64,000 bases of DNA from contig NW_023605083.1 in assembly GCF_014898055.3 (NCBI RefSeq), positions 96,869,483-96,933,482 on the forward strand, written 5' to 3'. A program made the position numbers and the translations under genes. This document shows positions 11,864-25,079 of the stretch, piece by piece (the stretch's first letter is position 1; the number at the start of each line of letters is the position of its first letter). The notes beneath the pieces are model-generated. The model did no database searches, was not told the DNA's origin, and saw nothing but the letters and a program-made list of their open reading frames with translations. The DNA is from Talpa occidentalis (lineage: Eukaryota > Chordata > Mammalia > Eulipotyphla > Talpidae).

Positions 11864-13239
11864 GTCAGTTTGTTACCTTTCAGCTACATTATGGCATTGC
11901 TACTTTTTCCTAAACTAAGGTCTTGTCATATTTTTATAGACTTGCCAAAAATCACATACATAGATGCAGAGGTACTGTGAACTTTTAACGTTGTGTGCCT
12001 TATGGAAGTCTATTGGTTATATAATTTTTCTTTTGAGGTGAACAGTTTTCAAATATGTTGTTCAAGTCAGAGAGCAGTAGAATATCTCTTCCAAATGATA
12101 AGGATTTCTTAGGTTAGAAAGTGCTTTATCAGTGAGCATACCTGAAATAAAATGTTTTAATGCAGTGTACTTCAATAAAAAATTAAAATAAAAATGTTAG
12201 TGTTTTAGACCTGTCAAACTTTCTACTATTACCCATTTCACTTATATTCCCCTGAGCTTATTATTACTGTGTGCTGTTATTTTTTTGGATTAATTTGTTT
12301 ACATTTAATGCTCTCCCCCATACAAGATAGTGTTTTAAGCAAGTATATCCAGCCTTTTAAAATAAATTAGCAAAATCTATAACAAAACTAATTAGCATTT
12401 ATTTTTAATGCATCTTTCCTCCCCTCTCCCCATTACTTTAAACTTCACAATAATTTTCTAAAATAGTTTTTTGCCCTTGCGTGGTCATTGTGGTGTGCCC
12501 TAACATTGTGGTTTTTCATAAGATACTATAGTGAGAAAGTTTTGGCTAAAATTTGAGGAAAGTTGTTTTCATCACCAGAACACCCAGGAGGAGTTGGCAC
12601 AGTTTTTAAACAGGAATTCAAGTTACCAGCAGAAAAACAGCTTAGTTGAGTAGATACAGAGCTCAGTAGTTTGCAAAATATGGGACTTTTAATTCGCTAA
12701 TGCCTAAAATCATTGAATTTTCAGACTGTATTATCAGCTATTTGGTGAAGGATCAACCTATTTCAAATAAGGGTTATTTTTTTGCTCTTACTGATAACAT
12801 CAAAACAGTGTTCTATTGAGATTAAAATCCAATTGCCAAAAATGTTGTCCCCTCCTGTAGTCCATGATGCCATCTCTTCCAAGTTTCTGCTTCCTTTTGC
12901 TTCCTTCCCTGTTTCTTAGCTACAAGAATCAGCATGGTTTCACACTGAACATGTTTTTAATGAAAATTTGAATAAAAGACAATGTAAGCAAAAAAAATTT
13001 ATATGGCCATAAATTTATATGGCTATTTTGAGTTTCTATTTTTTTTTTAAATTTTAAATTTTTATTAGTTATAAATCTAGGTCATTATATAAAGTCAAGG
13101 ACACATTCTAGTTTTCAGGTTCATTTTTAAAATTGAAGAGCTGCATTTGTCCTTGAGATATTACTATCTCCTGTTTAAATTATGTAAGTAAAAGGTTGAT
13201 ATTATAAAAATATATATAAATAAAAGGCTTAGCATAAAA
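11864..13239. other. Intron stretch after the exon, no recognised element
   Basis: AT-rich intron. In frame with the exon the reading continues 38 codons past the donor to TGA at 11978-11980, so retained intron would truncate the protein. Around 13000-13025 a short ATAAATTTATATGGC-type motif is duplicated in tandem. Nothing else stood out. Confidence 0.6.
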
Positions 13240-14285
13240 ATGGGATAGTCTGGCAAGGTGGCAGCAGAGTGAAGATGTTGGCTTGCCTCCTCGACATATT
13301 CACAACCAAATTATAATAGTAAAACAAGGTCCACAGCCCCTGAAAATAGGCAGATGAGTATCACACACATCAGTAGCAATGACGCTATTGAGAGGTGTAG
13401 GGAAAACTAATTGAAATGTGTTTGAGCAATAAATGGGGCTGTGCAACCATGAGAAGAAGGTCTGCTGCTTACAGTGCCCCTCTGAAGTTGTTGACTTAGG
13501 GCACATGCCCACACAGGGACTTTACAAGCCAGACACGGCCCTGAAGAAGAGGGGCCAGAGTCCGCATAAGGGACATAGAATATGCCACTGGAGAATTGTA
13601 GGAGTGAGGGTGCAAAGCAGTGATGACCTGCTTTAATCGGAGGCTCCCAAATTAGAACAGTTGAAGTCCCAACCAGCAGGGAGAACCCTATGGATCATCT
13701 CTGTTTCCCCTGAGGTTGGGGACCTGCCTTACCCCAGAGCCAAAGCCAAAACAAGCTCATGCTCTCACTAACTAGAGTTTGGAGCGCATGGATTTCAGTA
13801 ACAAGATCAAGCACCCCAGAATAAGGTTCCTACTAGAAAAGCAGAGAACAATTCCCACTTTATACCACTGTCTCAACTACAGTCCCCATCCTGCAGTACT
13901 TCTAGTCTTCCCCACAGCCTAGAGATTAAGGCTGGCACTAGATTATAGGTGACATTTAGGCTGAGGAGTTGGCCTCGGTGATTACTGTGAATTCCCTACA
14001 CACTACTTGTAGGAAGCACTGTAGGAAGCTTGAGCCTTTGATGCTCAGTAAAAGTGATTTTTTGGTGCCCTACTTCCTGATTTCTTCCTACTTACTACCC
14101 TACATGCACCTAAAGTTAGTAAAAGGAGAAAATAATACAAATAATTCCACAAAGAGTGGAAATAAATAAAGCAGAAATCAAAAAGAACATATAAAAGATC
14201 AATGAAACTAAGAGTTGTTTCTTTGAGAAGATAAAAATCAATAAATCTCCAGCAAAGCTAGAAAGTATCTGGAGGAAAAAACAGA
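13240..14285 (+). repeat. L1 LINE, old, internally deleted
   Basis: Opens with 5'-UTR-like sequence (GGTGGCAGCAGAGTGAAGAT, GGCTTGCCTCCTCGAC, CACAACCAAATTATAATAG). From about 14110 it resembles the early ORF2 region (AAAGATCAATGAAACTAAGA, GAAGATAAAAATCAATAAAT, CCAGCAAAGCTAG). ORF1 is missing, so the copy is internally deleted. Many stops; not active. Confidence 0.6.
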
Positions 14286-15844
14286 ATGATTTACATTTAG
14301 GCCCCAAATCTACTGAAACGGAACATAAACCAAAGGTTTAGAAATTTTCAAAGAAGCCTTCTTTATTTTATAGTCTGTAGGAATTATATTTGCTATGGGA
14401 GTTGGGGTGGGGGGTGGATAATTAGATTCTATAGATTTTAAAATTACTGAAGAAAGCTACAAAATACATGATAGGATTCTTTCTGATACTGATAAATTGT
14501 AGTCTGCCTCTTATGTTAATATTTCTTTCTTAGATAGGGTTCCCGTCCTGTACTGTATCTCACTTAAACACCTGTCCTGTTCTCCCTCTAGAAAGCTTTC
14601 ACATTATTCCTCCACATATTACTCATCCCACATCGGCCTCTTCAGTGGTATTATGTGAGGCTGACCCTTAGTCAGTGCTCTTTCGCACATGAATAATTTC
14701 ATCTTGTATTCATCATATTGCTCCTTCCACTTGTCTTGGGCTCTAAGTGCATTGTAGGCTTCCACTTTTATTGTGGTATTGATTGATTTCCACAATTACG
14801 ATATTTTCTAGCTAATATAGAAGATAATGTAGCATTATTCAACAGTCTCACAAAATTAAAGGAATGTAAAGCCATTTTTGCTGGTGTGTTTAATTAGATA
14901 AGCAAAATGAACAACACTCACTAACAGGGTCAGAGTTTTTCAATAGCAGATAGATAAATAGTCCTTAGTGAAAAGAAAGAGCTTACTGCTTTTTTAAGGG
15001 AGCTGGTGTTCAACTTTAAAAATGCATATAATGTGGTTGGTATGTATAAAAGTCTTCAGTTTCTAATAGAGTTCTATGGGAGAAAATATTTCCTTCTGTC
15101 TGTGTTTATGAAAGGATTCAAATAACAGTTCATATTTTTTTTAATACTCTCTTTTTGCTGTTACTGATTTAGTTCTGAGTGATTCTTCTTTGTACTCAAC
15201 TTCTGTGATCTCTCTGAAAGCAGGAAAAATAAAGCTTTGGAAAACAATTCTTACATTTGTTTTAAGGAGAGAAAATGAGATTCAGCTTCTGATTTATGAA
15301 GTTGTGACCAGTGCATAAAGATATATATATGAAACCACTGACATTCAAACGTAAAATGAATTGCATGTATGTTTGTAAAGTATACATGTATTTCATTTGA
15401 AACTTTAGTGCAGCTTTAAAGTGGGTGTACCTTCAAAGAATGAAGGCAGTCCATAAAATGTTTTTTATTTAAGCAACTGAAAGATAAAATGTTATAGTTT
15501 TGACTGATCTAACATTGAGAAGCAAGTGACATTCAAATGTGAAAAACTGAATAACTTCAAGTAGAATGAATTAAGAAACTGAAAAAGATAAGAATTTTCA
15601 GGAAATTATCTTAATTATATTGGGTATTATGATAAGCTATATTTGGAATTATTTCCCATATACATAAGTTTTTTAATGGGAGTAAGGAGTGCATGTCAGA
15701 TACACTTCTACAGGATAAATATTAGTGGTGATATACTATTCCATCCTGTTGATGTGTTAAACTCTCTCAATTAGTTCTCTATTGTTGCATATTTTTGCTC
15801 CTATAATGAACCCTGCACACCTATTTGTTGTTTTTTTCTGTTTT
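14286..15844. other. Intron stretch, no recognised element
   Basis: AT-rich intron, with a GGGGTGGGGGGTGGA run near 14404-14418 and a CT-rich segment at 14560-14760 that could be a worn L2 fragment. Neither could be assigned. Confidence 0.5.
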
Positions 15845-17130
15845 TAAAGAATTTTTATTTATTATTTTTCCCTCTCTGGCCCTGTGTTACACTTTTTTGT
15901 TGTGGCTGTTATATTTATTGAGGTAATGTTGATTTACATCACATTATATGTCTTTGGGGTATAGGCTTACATCTCTGCAAATATATGTTATGTTACCACA
16001 CCCACCACCAAAATGCCAGTAATGCTCCACTAGCTCCCATTTGTTCCCATCCCACCACACTCTCCTTCTGGTAGCCTTAATTGTAGTCCATTGTACTCTT
16101 TCCTCTCCTGTTTTTACTCCTGTCTCCTTCCCCACTCCCTTCTGATATCTCAGATGTATGGACAGCTTTCAAGGTTTGTCCTTGTCTGACCTTTTGTTTG
16201 ATTTCTCTTTATTCTGTATGTAAGTGACACTATCTGGTATTTATCTTTCTCCTTTGGCTTATTTTGCTTAGCATAATCCCTTCCAGCTCCATCCATGTTA
16301 CCACAAATGGCATAAGTTTATCTTTTTTTGATCACTATGTAGTATTCCATTGTGTAAATATACCACATCTTCTTAATCCATTATTGTTTTGGGGCATTTA
16401 TGATTTTTTTCCATATCTTAGCTATTGTAAATATTGCTGCAGTGAACATAGGAGTACAAGTTTCCTTTCAAATTAGTGTTTTTGTGGGGCTTTTTGGATC
16501 AATACTAGTAGAATTGCTGGGCTGTATGGCAGATCTAACTTTAATGTTTTGAGGAACCTTCACATGACTTTCCATAAAGGATGGACCAGTTTTCATTCCC
16601 ACCAGCAGTGTAAGACATTCCTTTTTCTCCATACCTCGCCTGCACTTGTTATTCTTGTTTTTTTGTTTTTTAAATATGGGCTGTTCTCACCGATATGAGG
16701 TATTTCATTGTAATTTTGATCTGTATTTCCCTTTTTATTTATTTATTTATTTATTTATACAAACACTGGGTACAGTCAGAAGTGCGGGAGGGTGAGAGAA
16801 TTCACCAGAACCAGAGCGGGAAACAGAACAGGCAGACCAACGAAGTACACTGCTGAGGGGAGCAGCGGGCGGCCGGAGAGGTCTGTGCGCCATGTGGGAC
16901 CCTCGCCCTGCGGCCGGGGATGGAACCGGCGCTGCAGAGGCTGCAGGCCGCTTCCCAACCCAGCACTCAACCGCTGCACCACCGGGGAGGCCCTGTATTT
17001 CCCTTTTGATAAGTGATTATGAACATTTTTTCCTATGTCTATGGGCCATCTACATGTCTTCTTTGGAGAAGTGCCTATTTAGCTCTTCTGCTCATTTTTT
17101 GATTGGGTTGTTTTGTTTTTGTTTAAAGGA
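15845..17130 (-). repeat. L1 LINE 3' part, antisense, split by a SINE
   Basis: Read in reverse this is L1 ORF2 end plus 3' UTR. The + strand shows the antisense signature TAGCATAATCCCTTCCAGCT, TCCATCCATGTTACC, TAGTATTCCATTGTGTAAAT, TGCAGTGAACATAGG and CCACCAGCAGTGTAAG. The 5' end is truncated near 17130. A type 1 SINE interrupts it at 16736-16992. Reading frames are broken. Confidence 0.85.
16736..16992 (-). repeat. tRNA-derived SINE, long type 1, nested in L1
   Basis: Complete copy with a perfect 15-bp TSD, CTGTATTTCCCTTTT, at 16721-16735 and 16993-17007. The duplicated site is L1 sequence, so the SINE is younger than the L1. Its tail is a simple (AAAT)n. Confidence 0.92.
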
Positions 17131-17578
17131 CAAAATACTAAATATAAAGTGCAAATAAAAAAAAACACATTTTAAGTAAAACTGGATTTCTTCCCAGAAG
17201 GTCTTTTGTTTGTTTGAAATCATCTTACACTTCCATGTGGCAGTGAGTAAAAAATGTTCACGACAGCACTATGTATTAGGAGATATATGCTAGTTTATAG
17301 GTAGTATGAGAAGTATCCTTTTAATTCAAGTTGTTTTGATCATTCAGGAGGCAGAATTGTTTTTTGTTTGGGGGGCTTTTTAAATACTTCTTGGCCACTC
17401 GTGTTTATCACTGAGATTTGCCTATTTTGCGGTTGGGTGTTTCCTTTTGTCTAAGATGTCTTAATGTAGGTAGTTTGAGTCATTAATTCTTGTCACATAA
17501 GGTTCAAATATTTTCTGCAGTTTTTTTGAAGTACAAATATTTCATATATTTATGCAGTCAGATGTTTTAATTCTTATA

Positions 17579-17790
17579 CAGTTTTTCTCAGCCTATGCAC
17601 TCTTTACAGTTTGAGCTGGATAACTGTGTCGTGGAAGGCTGTCCTGTGCAATTGTGGGCTGTCTCCCAGCATCCAGGTCTTTCCCACTAGATACTGTTAG
17701 CAGTGCCCCACTAATTGTGACAACTGAAAATATCTTCAGACACTGCCAGTGTTCCCTTGGGTCCAAAATCACCTCCAGTTGAGAATCCTG
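17579..17790 (+). repeat. MER5A hAT-Charlie fossil
   Basis: Nearly the whole consensus can be followed: CAGTTTTTCTCAGCC, GAGCTGGATAACTGTG, GGCTGTCCTGTGCAATTG, CCCACTAGATACTG, TTGTGACAACTGAAAATATC, TCCAGTTGAGAATCCTG. MER5A is a short non-autonomous DNA transposon dead since early mammalian evolution. Confidence 0.85.
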
Positions 17791-17800
17791 CTTTATTAAT

Positions 17801-18730
17801 AATTTTTACTTTTGGTTTCATCTTTACCAAAGAGCCTGGCTATAATTTCAGCTTCAAACAGACTACCTATTTATAGCTAGGGTAACCATATGTCCTGGTT
17901 TACATTTGTGTTTCTGACCTAATTATTAGTAAGGCCCCCATTCACTCTCAAGTTTTCCGGTTTGGACAAGAAATTATATCGTGTCTCTATTTGCCTACCT
18001 GTGCCTTCAGTTTTTCACTATAAAAATGACATGTGTGAAAGTATTTTTGTATCAAAAGATTTGGGCTCTTGACGTTTCTATTCACAAGTGCACTGCCTAG
18101 ACAATTAGAGGTTTCCTGACTCCAGCTCAGGTCACCTGAATCGTCCAAATCACCATTACTGTAGCTGTAGCTATGTCTAGCTTCTACTGTGATGTGTGTG
18201 TTGTGGGCATACACACTCAACCCAAAGAAGTACACCCTTAAAGAATACTTTGCTCTATCATTACTCTGATATTGGTTCAAAAGTTTTGACGACTTTATCG
18301 ACTTTATGTGTTAGCTCTCAGATTTTTACAATATCACTGGCAGATGGCGCTTATTACAGTTGTTGACTGATTTCTAAGGCAGCTTCTCTTTAGGTGTGTA
18401 GCTGAGGTTGGAGATATCTTCCTCATACTGAGCCAGAGTCTACCACCTTATAACTCCAACCTTTTGGCCATATTTCTCCTCTCTGGAAAAACTAAGTTTT
18501 CCTAACTATGGCTAATCAGCACTTTTGGGGCCATAATATAATTATTTGTTTTTTATCTCTTCCCTAGAGAGCACTCAATTCCTTGAGACCAGTGATTATG
18601 GCTTACATATTTCTTATGTCCATCACCTCTTCCCACAAGGATATAGCAGGCCAGTAGGGTGAAATTCCAAATGAAGTCTTATTGGTAATAACAGAATATG
18701 TATCTGGGAAGCAGGAGGTTGTAGCATTAA
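17801..18730. other. Intron stretch with a weak repeat hint
   Basis: At 17880-17960, GGGTAACCATATGTCCTGGT resembles the edge of another DNA-transposon fossil but is too short to assign. Otherwise nothing is recognised. Confidence 0.4.
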
Positions 18731-18731
18731 G

Positions 18732-18830
18732 TATCAATAATAACAATAATCACAGCTAACACTTATTTCACACTTTGCTATAAGCCAAGTAATGTTCTAA
18801 GCATTTTATATACATTAGCTCATTTGTTTA
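18732..18830 (-). repeat. MIR fragment
   Basis: Contains AATCACAGCTAACACTTATT, GTTCTAAGCATTTTATATAC and ATTAGCTCATTTG, the reverse-complement MIR order. Confidence 0.65.
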
Positions 18831-19999
18831 AGTCTAGGTTCATGGGATTTCAAAAAAATGGCTCTTTTGAAAGATCAAATAAATGATGAATGAATTCATA
18901 ACCTAGACTTAGCTCTAAGGAGACCCATTGATGTTCTCAGAGACTTTATTTTGGAGAAAATTACAAGAAAGGTGCAAAGCATAAGTAGTGTTTCAGATCC
19001 AGGAGGTAGGTTATAATTAGAAAGGTAAAGCTGATAAGGGTATTTTATCTTAAGGATCTAGTGTATCTGAATGTTGAAGAATTTTTATGAAAGGAAGTGA
19101 AAGAGATCAAGAGGTATGAATAAAAGAGCATCAAGAAGAGACGTGTTTTTCTGTTTGAGACTGACAATACTTGAGAACTTTTCATGGCTGAAATAAGGTA
19201 AAAAGGAAGAGCTTTAGATAAACAGCTCTGAATTATAGGGTGGGTAGGGCAAAATAAAATTCACAGCCTTTTAAACTCTGAAACAAGAAACAGATAAAGA
19301 TTTTTCTATTTTCTCAGTGAATATGAGATTAATATCTAATGCATCTTTCTGCATTTTCCTTTGCTCTGATGTTTCTTTTGTTTTGACTATGCAGTCTGCC
19401 TTGAGCAATAGGATTTGACTTTCATCTTCCATGTTGAACAAAAATGGTTATTAAACGTGGTGTTGCAGGCTAGCAGAATAAGACTGATGTTAGTGAACAC
19501 CAGTGATGTGACTTATTGAACATCATATGTGTAAGAAAAATTAATATAAAAAATATATTTTTCTTCTGAATGTTGTGATTTGTTTGACTTTGATGTTTTA
19601 AATGGTGGGCAACTTGCATTCATTCAGTGATCTCTGAAGTCCCTAACTTGTGGTTTATTCAGATGATTCAGATTAGCTACTGCACTAGATCAGGTTTGCA
19701 TTGAGAGCCTTTGAATAGCATGTGGGAAAGAGTTTTCAACTAAATGTGTTTTTTATATAAGGAAAATGATGAGCATTACTGAATGTCAAAAAGGATACTT
19801 TTATTCTTTTTGAACACATATTCATTTTAAAACGCACTTTAAATGCAGTCTCTTTTCCTAAATTTATATGATCCCAAATTATTCCTAAATTACATTTGAT
19901 TCTCCTCTCCTGAATGATCCATCTAAGTGAGTAAGTCTGGCATTGGTATTCATAAACAAAGTAACTCTAGGTGAAGTTTTGCCAGCAAATGTAGAGATG
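18831..19999. other. Intron stretch, no recognised element
   Basis: Ordinary AT-rich intron with no repeat, exon or RNA gene that I could recognise. Confidence 0.5.
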
Positions 20000-20190
20000 A
20001 TGATAATTTTAACTTAGATTTATAGATAGTATTTTATAATTGACATGCCACATTAACTGGTCATTATTTTATTTGCCTCTTACAACAACTCCATGAATTG
20101 GGGTTATTTCAGTGTGTAGAAGAATAAAATGAAAATTAATGATTTCATTGATTACACATCTGAAAATGGTCTTATTGGAAGCAGAACCTA
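20000..20190 (-). repeat. MIR fragment, diverged
   Basis: CTCTTACAACAACTCCATGA followed by a GGGGTTATTTCAG segment matches the reverse MIR pattern of caacaaccctatgag plus ggtattatt. Weak. Confidence 0.4.
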
Positions 20191-20379
20191 TGGACTATGG
20201 CATTCAAAATTCATTGCTTTTTCTTCTTCACTGAAATGTCATGATTGAGTCACCACGTTTGGAATAGAGTTGTCCTCATGACTGAGTCTTCCTTCTACCC
20301 CCAGGTTAACTGCTAGCATCCCTGCTGCTAGGTACCAGAGGTAAAGGTACCACAGTGGGCATTGTGACATGTCTGTATC

Positions 20380-20462
20380 TAATGAGATTGGGAGGATTTG
20401 AAGCACTTATGCCCTATGCAAGCTAAGTGCTCAATTAATGTTAGTTATAATTATTGTTATTA
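20380..20462 (+). repeat. MIR 3' fragment
   Basis: AAGTGCTCAATTAATGTTAG and TTATAATTATTGTTATTA match the MIR 3' end (gcgctcaataaatgttagttattatta). Confidence 0.6.
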
Positions 20463-22293
20463 ATATAAAAGTTTGGTCTAAAAATATCAGACATTTTCAG
20501 AGTCTGATAATCTTCCAGTTATTTCCAGGTAGGAGCTTAATAGAAGAAAAAAAATGTGTTTATTCTTCTCTGTGTACTAAGAGACTTGAGTTGTACTTCC
20601 AAACTATAATATATTTGTGTGAACATACATGTACATATATTTTAAGCATGTGTATACTTTTATGTGGGTACTTCATATTTGAGTATGTGGTGATGACTTT
20701 GATTCAACAAAATTATTCATTTTCTATTATTTCATAGACATTGTGGCGCTGTGTAGTCAGTTCTGATAAATCCAAGTGATGTTGGTAGCTAAACTTGCTA
20801 AATCAAAAATGAGGATATTTAATTGAGATGTAATAGCAATGATACCAATACTTATTTTTGGAATTATGATTTTTGTCTGTGTCTCTGGGTAGAGTATTTG
20901 ATTAAGCCTGATTCCTTTCTAGATGTCCCCCTGTTATTCCAACCTAGCAGAAGTCAAGCTGAATTTCTTCACCCAGTTTTTTTTTTTTTTTTAATCTTTA
21001 GATATGTTTTGCTTTCCCTGATAATTTGTTCTTCTGTGTCCTATTTGCCTGTTTATTCTCTGCTCTGAACCACAGAATCCCTCCCTGTTTTCTGGGGTAG
21101 GCTAACACTTGTTTGATTGATGACTGATGACACTGATGTAAAAACTGGCTATGTGGCTGATTCCTGGGACTCTGTTCCTTATCCCATAGTCACTCTCTTT
21201 ACTTTAATAACAGACAGCTTTTAAGGTTTAATATGTAAACATTTTTGCTGTCTTAATATTTATACTATAAAATTAGAGTCATGAAATGATTCCCAGACAA
21301 TTGAAAAGAATAGGAATTGGGTTTTAGAATTGGGGGCATGGACGGTGGAGCAGATTTTTTATCCCTGTGCTACTTGGCCCAGACCAACTTTAAGAATTCT
21401 TTGTTGCCATTTCTACCTAGTAATAGATCCAAACTGCTTTAGGCTGGCTATTAGATCTTTAAAGTTTGTGTGTAAGTGATTAAGGTAAATCTTAAAATTC
21501 ACATTTTCATGACCACCCAGTCCTGTCTTATCGATTTTCTAAGAAGTTGTAGAAAATACAGTTTGGCAAGAAGGGGAAATTACTTACCTGTGTGATTAAT
21601 CTTAAGGAAAATTTCACTCTGGCATTTCCTTCAGATCTTATGCCAGATTTCTCCTGGAAGCAATGATCACAGGGGGAACAAAGAAATTCTAAAGGATTTG
21701 AATGATGGAATGTAGAGATAGGATAAAACAAAAGAGAAAAATTGGTAGTTGATAAGATTTATGTGTACTTGTAATCTAGAGTATCCTTGTGCTTGAAACT
21801 ATACTATGTAATATTAAATACTAAGGTAATATGAAGTTTTGGCTTTTATTCTAACTCAGGTTTGTTTAGTATTAGATGATATTCATCTGCTGGCTTACAA
21901 GAAAGAAAACTACCACAGAAGTAAAAATCTTATATAATATCCTAATATTTTCATTTTTTATGTAAGAGGGAAATGAGGATTATGCTGGTATTGCTTTTAG
22001 CAAAAATATGGTTTGATGATCTAGAAAATGCCACTCGTTTATGTTGCTGTCATTAGGTGAACTAGATAAAAAAGATTAAACATGCTTTATATAATTTCCT
22101 TTAGCAGCTAGCTGAAGATAATGTGGCTGAAGATCCCTTCCCATCTCTTAATTTAAAATAGTGGGGATTAACTGTAACATTGGCCTTAATATAAAAAGAT
22201 CTTAAGACCAAATTCTTTTATAAAAATATTCAGGGATTTGTAAATTGGATTTTTAGTAAAGGACATTATTTATTGAGTCTGGATTCCCTCCAT
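20463..22293. other. Intron stretch, no recognised element
   Basis: AT-rich intron with a T14-16 run near 20980. Small open frames (20438-20737, 20823-21068) lack family features and splice context and look like chance. Confidence 0.5.
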
Positions 22294-22304
22294 GACTTTC
22301 ACTT

Positions 22305-22337
22305 CTCTTTTTTTTTTTTTTGGTGGGACCCTCACCG
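22305..22337 (-). repeat. SINE short form, severely 5'-truncated
   Basis: Only the last bases of the short head (minus strand CGGTGAGGGTCCCACC) and a poly-A tail remain. The 11-bp TSD GACTTTCACTT at 22294-22304 and 22338-22348 proves it is a retrotransposition event. Its junction with the tail falls at the same point as in the copies at 3328 and 27976. Confidence 0.85.
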
Positions 22338-23150
22338 GACTTTCACTTACTCTTGAGTGAGTGAACAACTGAATAGCATGATAACTTATTTTAAAACACA
22401 TTCAGGTAAGTCCCCTAATTCAAACGTGTTTCCCTACAATTAAACAATTGTTTATTTAAGTTTATCAACAGAGAGATACTCAACCACCCCTAGTATCTTT
22501 GGCTTAAGTAAAGTCAGGTTATATCAAAAATGACCTTTTTCTTAAGTACTTGGTGGACATTCAAACTTTAAGACTTCAATGCCTTTGAAAGACAAGAAAA
22601 TGTGAGTGAACTTGTTCTCACTTGTGTAGAATTTTGTTTATTTTGCTTAGTTCAAGTTAGAATTGTTGAGACTGGGGTAGAGGCGGGGTGTGGAGGCTGT
22701 TGAAATCCTTTTCACATTTGCTTGCCTATTGGAAATTAATTCCGATTTGTGGGGGAGCAGAAAGCAAAATGCCATTTCTTGGTAGAATGGGCTAGTACTG
22801 TGCGGAGGTCTTTTCTTGAAAGTTATTTTCAGCAGTATACTTCCACATTTATTGTCTATTTTTGCTAATAATCAAAAAAATTGGTTCCTACTCTGAAGCA
22901 ATAGTCAGGAAAGGAAAGAGAGACATGTAAATCAGTACAACAAAAACTAAAATATGCTGGTACTATGGTAGAATATAGGCAGTGCCTTAGGTGTACAAAG
23001 GAGAATGTAGGGAGTGGTCATTCTTGCCTGTGGAGGTCAGGAGGGCTCCACAGAGATGTGTCCAGAGTATGCCAAGATTAGGTACATGTTTACCAGGATG
23101 GTGCATGTGGAAGGGGGCCTGTGAAACATCATGAATAACGAAAGATTTGT

Positions 23151-23439
23151 GGGCCTCCCTGGTGGCAGAAGGGGTTAAGTCTCAGCAATATGAAGCTATC
23201 TGCAGCCATTGCACTGCAGCACAAGTTCGATCCCCAGCCAGGGAGATAACCCACATGGCGTAGCAGACCTCTCCTGTCTCACTCGCTGCTCCCCTCAGCA
23301 GTGTATTTCAGTCGATCTGCCTGTTTTGCTCCCTACTCTGTTTTTGGTAAAACCGCTCACCCTCACCCCCACCCCCCGGCACCTCTGGCCTGTACCCCAG
23401 TTCTTGTGCACATAAATAAATAAATCTTTTTTTAAAAAA
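23151..23439 (+). repeat. tRNA-derived SINE, long type 2
   Basis: Head GGGCCTCCCTGGTGGCAG, B box AAGTTCGATCCCC, body with CAGCAGTGTATTTCAGTCG, tail (AAAT)nCTTTTTTT. TSD AAAGATTTGT at 23141-23150 and 23440-23449. Confidence 0.9.
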
Positions 23440-23749
23440 AAGATTTGTAAAATTTTATACAATGTGGAGACCATTTGGGGCCTTGAAAACATTGTAATGA
23501 TGTAGAAGCATGATGTACAAACTGGGTTGGATATTGTGAGAGGTTTGGCTGAAGAATTTAGAAGAGACAGTTTATCAAGGGCCTTGCTAAAGCATGCAGA
23601 CCTGCTGGGCAATAATCAGTAGGTCTTAAAAAGACCATAACACAATAAATAGCTTTCTGTTACAGTATGGAGGAGAAGAAAATCCTAATTTTGACCTACT
23701 TTGCCTCTTCCTGCCACTGTCCATGTCTAGGTCAGGGTCAGCCTAGATC

Positions 23750-23860
23750 TCAGCCGGTGTCATTCATTCAACAAACATATATGTTTATTATATGCCAGGC
23801 ACTTCTAGGTGCTGAGCATACAGTTCAGCTTCTCTCATGGAGTGTAAGTGGAATAGCACC
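23750..23860. repeat. Ancient mammalian-wide repeat (L2/MIR class)
   Basis: CATTCATTCAACAAACATAT, TATATGCCAGGCACTTCTAG and GTGCTGAGCATACAG follow a very common ancient mammalian repeat pattern. Exact family not assigned. Confidence 0.55.
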
Positions 23861-24199
23861 AAGAGATGGGCAGTAAATATATTGACAAGAAAATATCAGT
23901 CAGGGACAAGTACTATGTTGAAAATAAAACCAGACGGTATAACAGTATCAGGCCCTCGAAGGCTTGCTACCTCCTGCCCTGTTCAGCTCTCCTCTTCCAT
24001 CCCCCCCACACAGCTGTCCTTCCTAGAGTTTTCACAAATTGTAAGCATACACCTAGCTCATTGTTTGATTGTAAACTCAATGAGAGCAGGGCGCCCTTGT
24101 CTTTAGTCACAAATCAGGACCATGTATATGGAGCTGCTCAGAGTCCAGTGAGGCTCAATCCACAGGCCCAGGGACCAGAATAACCGCGTATACTTTCTG

Positions 24200-24340
24200 T
24201 GTCTGCCATTTATTAGTCCCTGACTTTGGACATTTGACTTAACCCTTATCAACACATGAGGTTGTTGAGAAAATTAAATGACATATTAGTTTTTGGAAAA
24301 GGACCTTGGTGACTACACAATTAATGTTAACATCATTGCT
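24200..24340 (+). repeat. MIR fragment
   Basis: TGCCATTTATTAGTCCCTGA, TTTGGACATTTGACTTAACC and GAGGTTGTTGAGAAAATTAA match the MIR core and 3' half (gccacttactag, cttgggcaagttacttaacc, gttgtgaggattaaatga). Confidence 0.6.
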
Positions 24341-25079
24341 ACTTACTAATTCAAATGTATTGAATAAGGAAAGGAGGTGGAGAGATTTATTTTCTTTAAA
24401 AATTGGTTTAATTATTCTGTGGAGCACAGCTTGAGGACAGACCAATTTGGATAACAAAGTTTTTAAGATCATGTGAGCCTAAAGAGGCATTAATCAAAGA
24501 GATGTTGAGTTGAAAGACCTTGGTCATTAACTGTGTTGCAGTGACATGAAGAAAGGAGTATAAAATAACTTGTAGATTTCTGACATGGTTGTTGGATGGA
24601 TAGAGTGTCCTCCAGTGACATGGGAATGCAGAAGGAGCTGTTTGGTAAGGAAATAATTCAGTTTAGATTGAGTTTGGGTGGGTTGTTATGCTTTTTGTAC
24701 ATCTAAGTGGAGATGAATAGGGCCATCATTGGGTCTCAGGAGATTTGGGCAGGAGATGGAGATGAAAAGAATGTCAGAAGCTGGTACCATAAAACTGGTG
24801 GTTGGTATATAAATGGAGGGCGAAGCAGAGTACATATTGTGAGCTAGAGAGTTGGGAAGGACAGAGCAGGGAGGCTGGGCAGAGAAAAGCATAGACTTGA
24901 GGACAGAAGAAAGGTCGAAATCCTTAGACTGGAAGTATTAAAATTTTGGTATTTTCTGTAATGGGAAGATGAAAATATTGAACAAAAAGAATTAAAATTA
25001 TGCCATAGATGTATGAGTGGGTCAATTTATAATAAAGCCCAAAGTCATTACCTCTAGGTCATCTGGCCCCAGCTATTGC

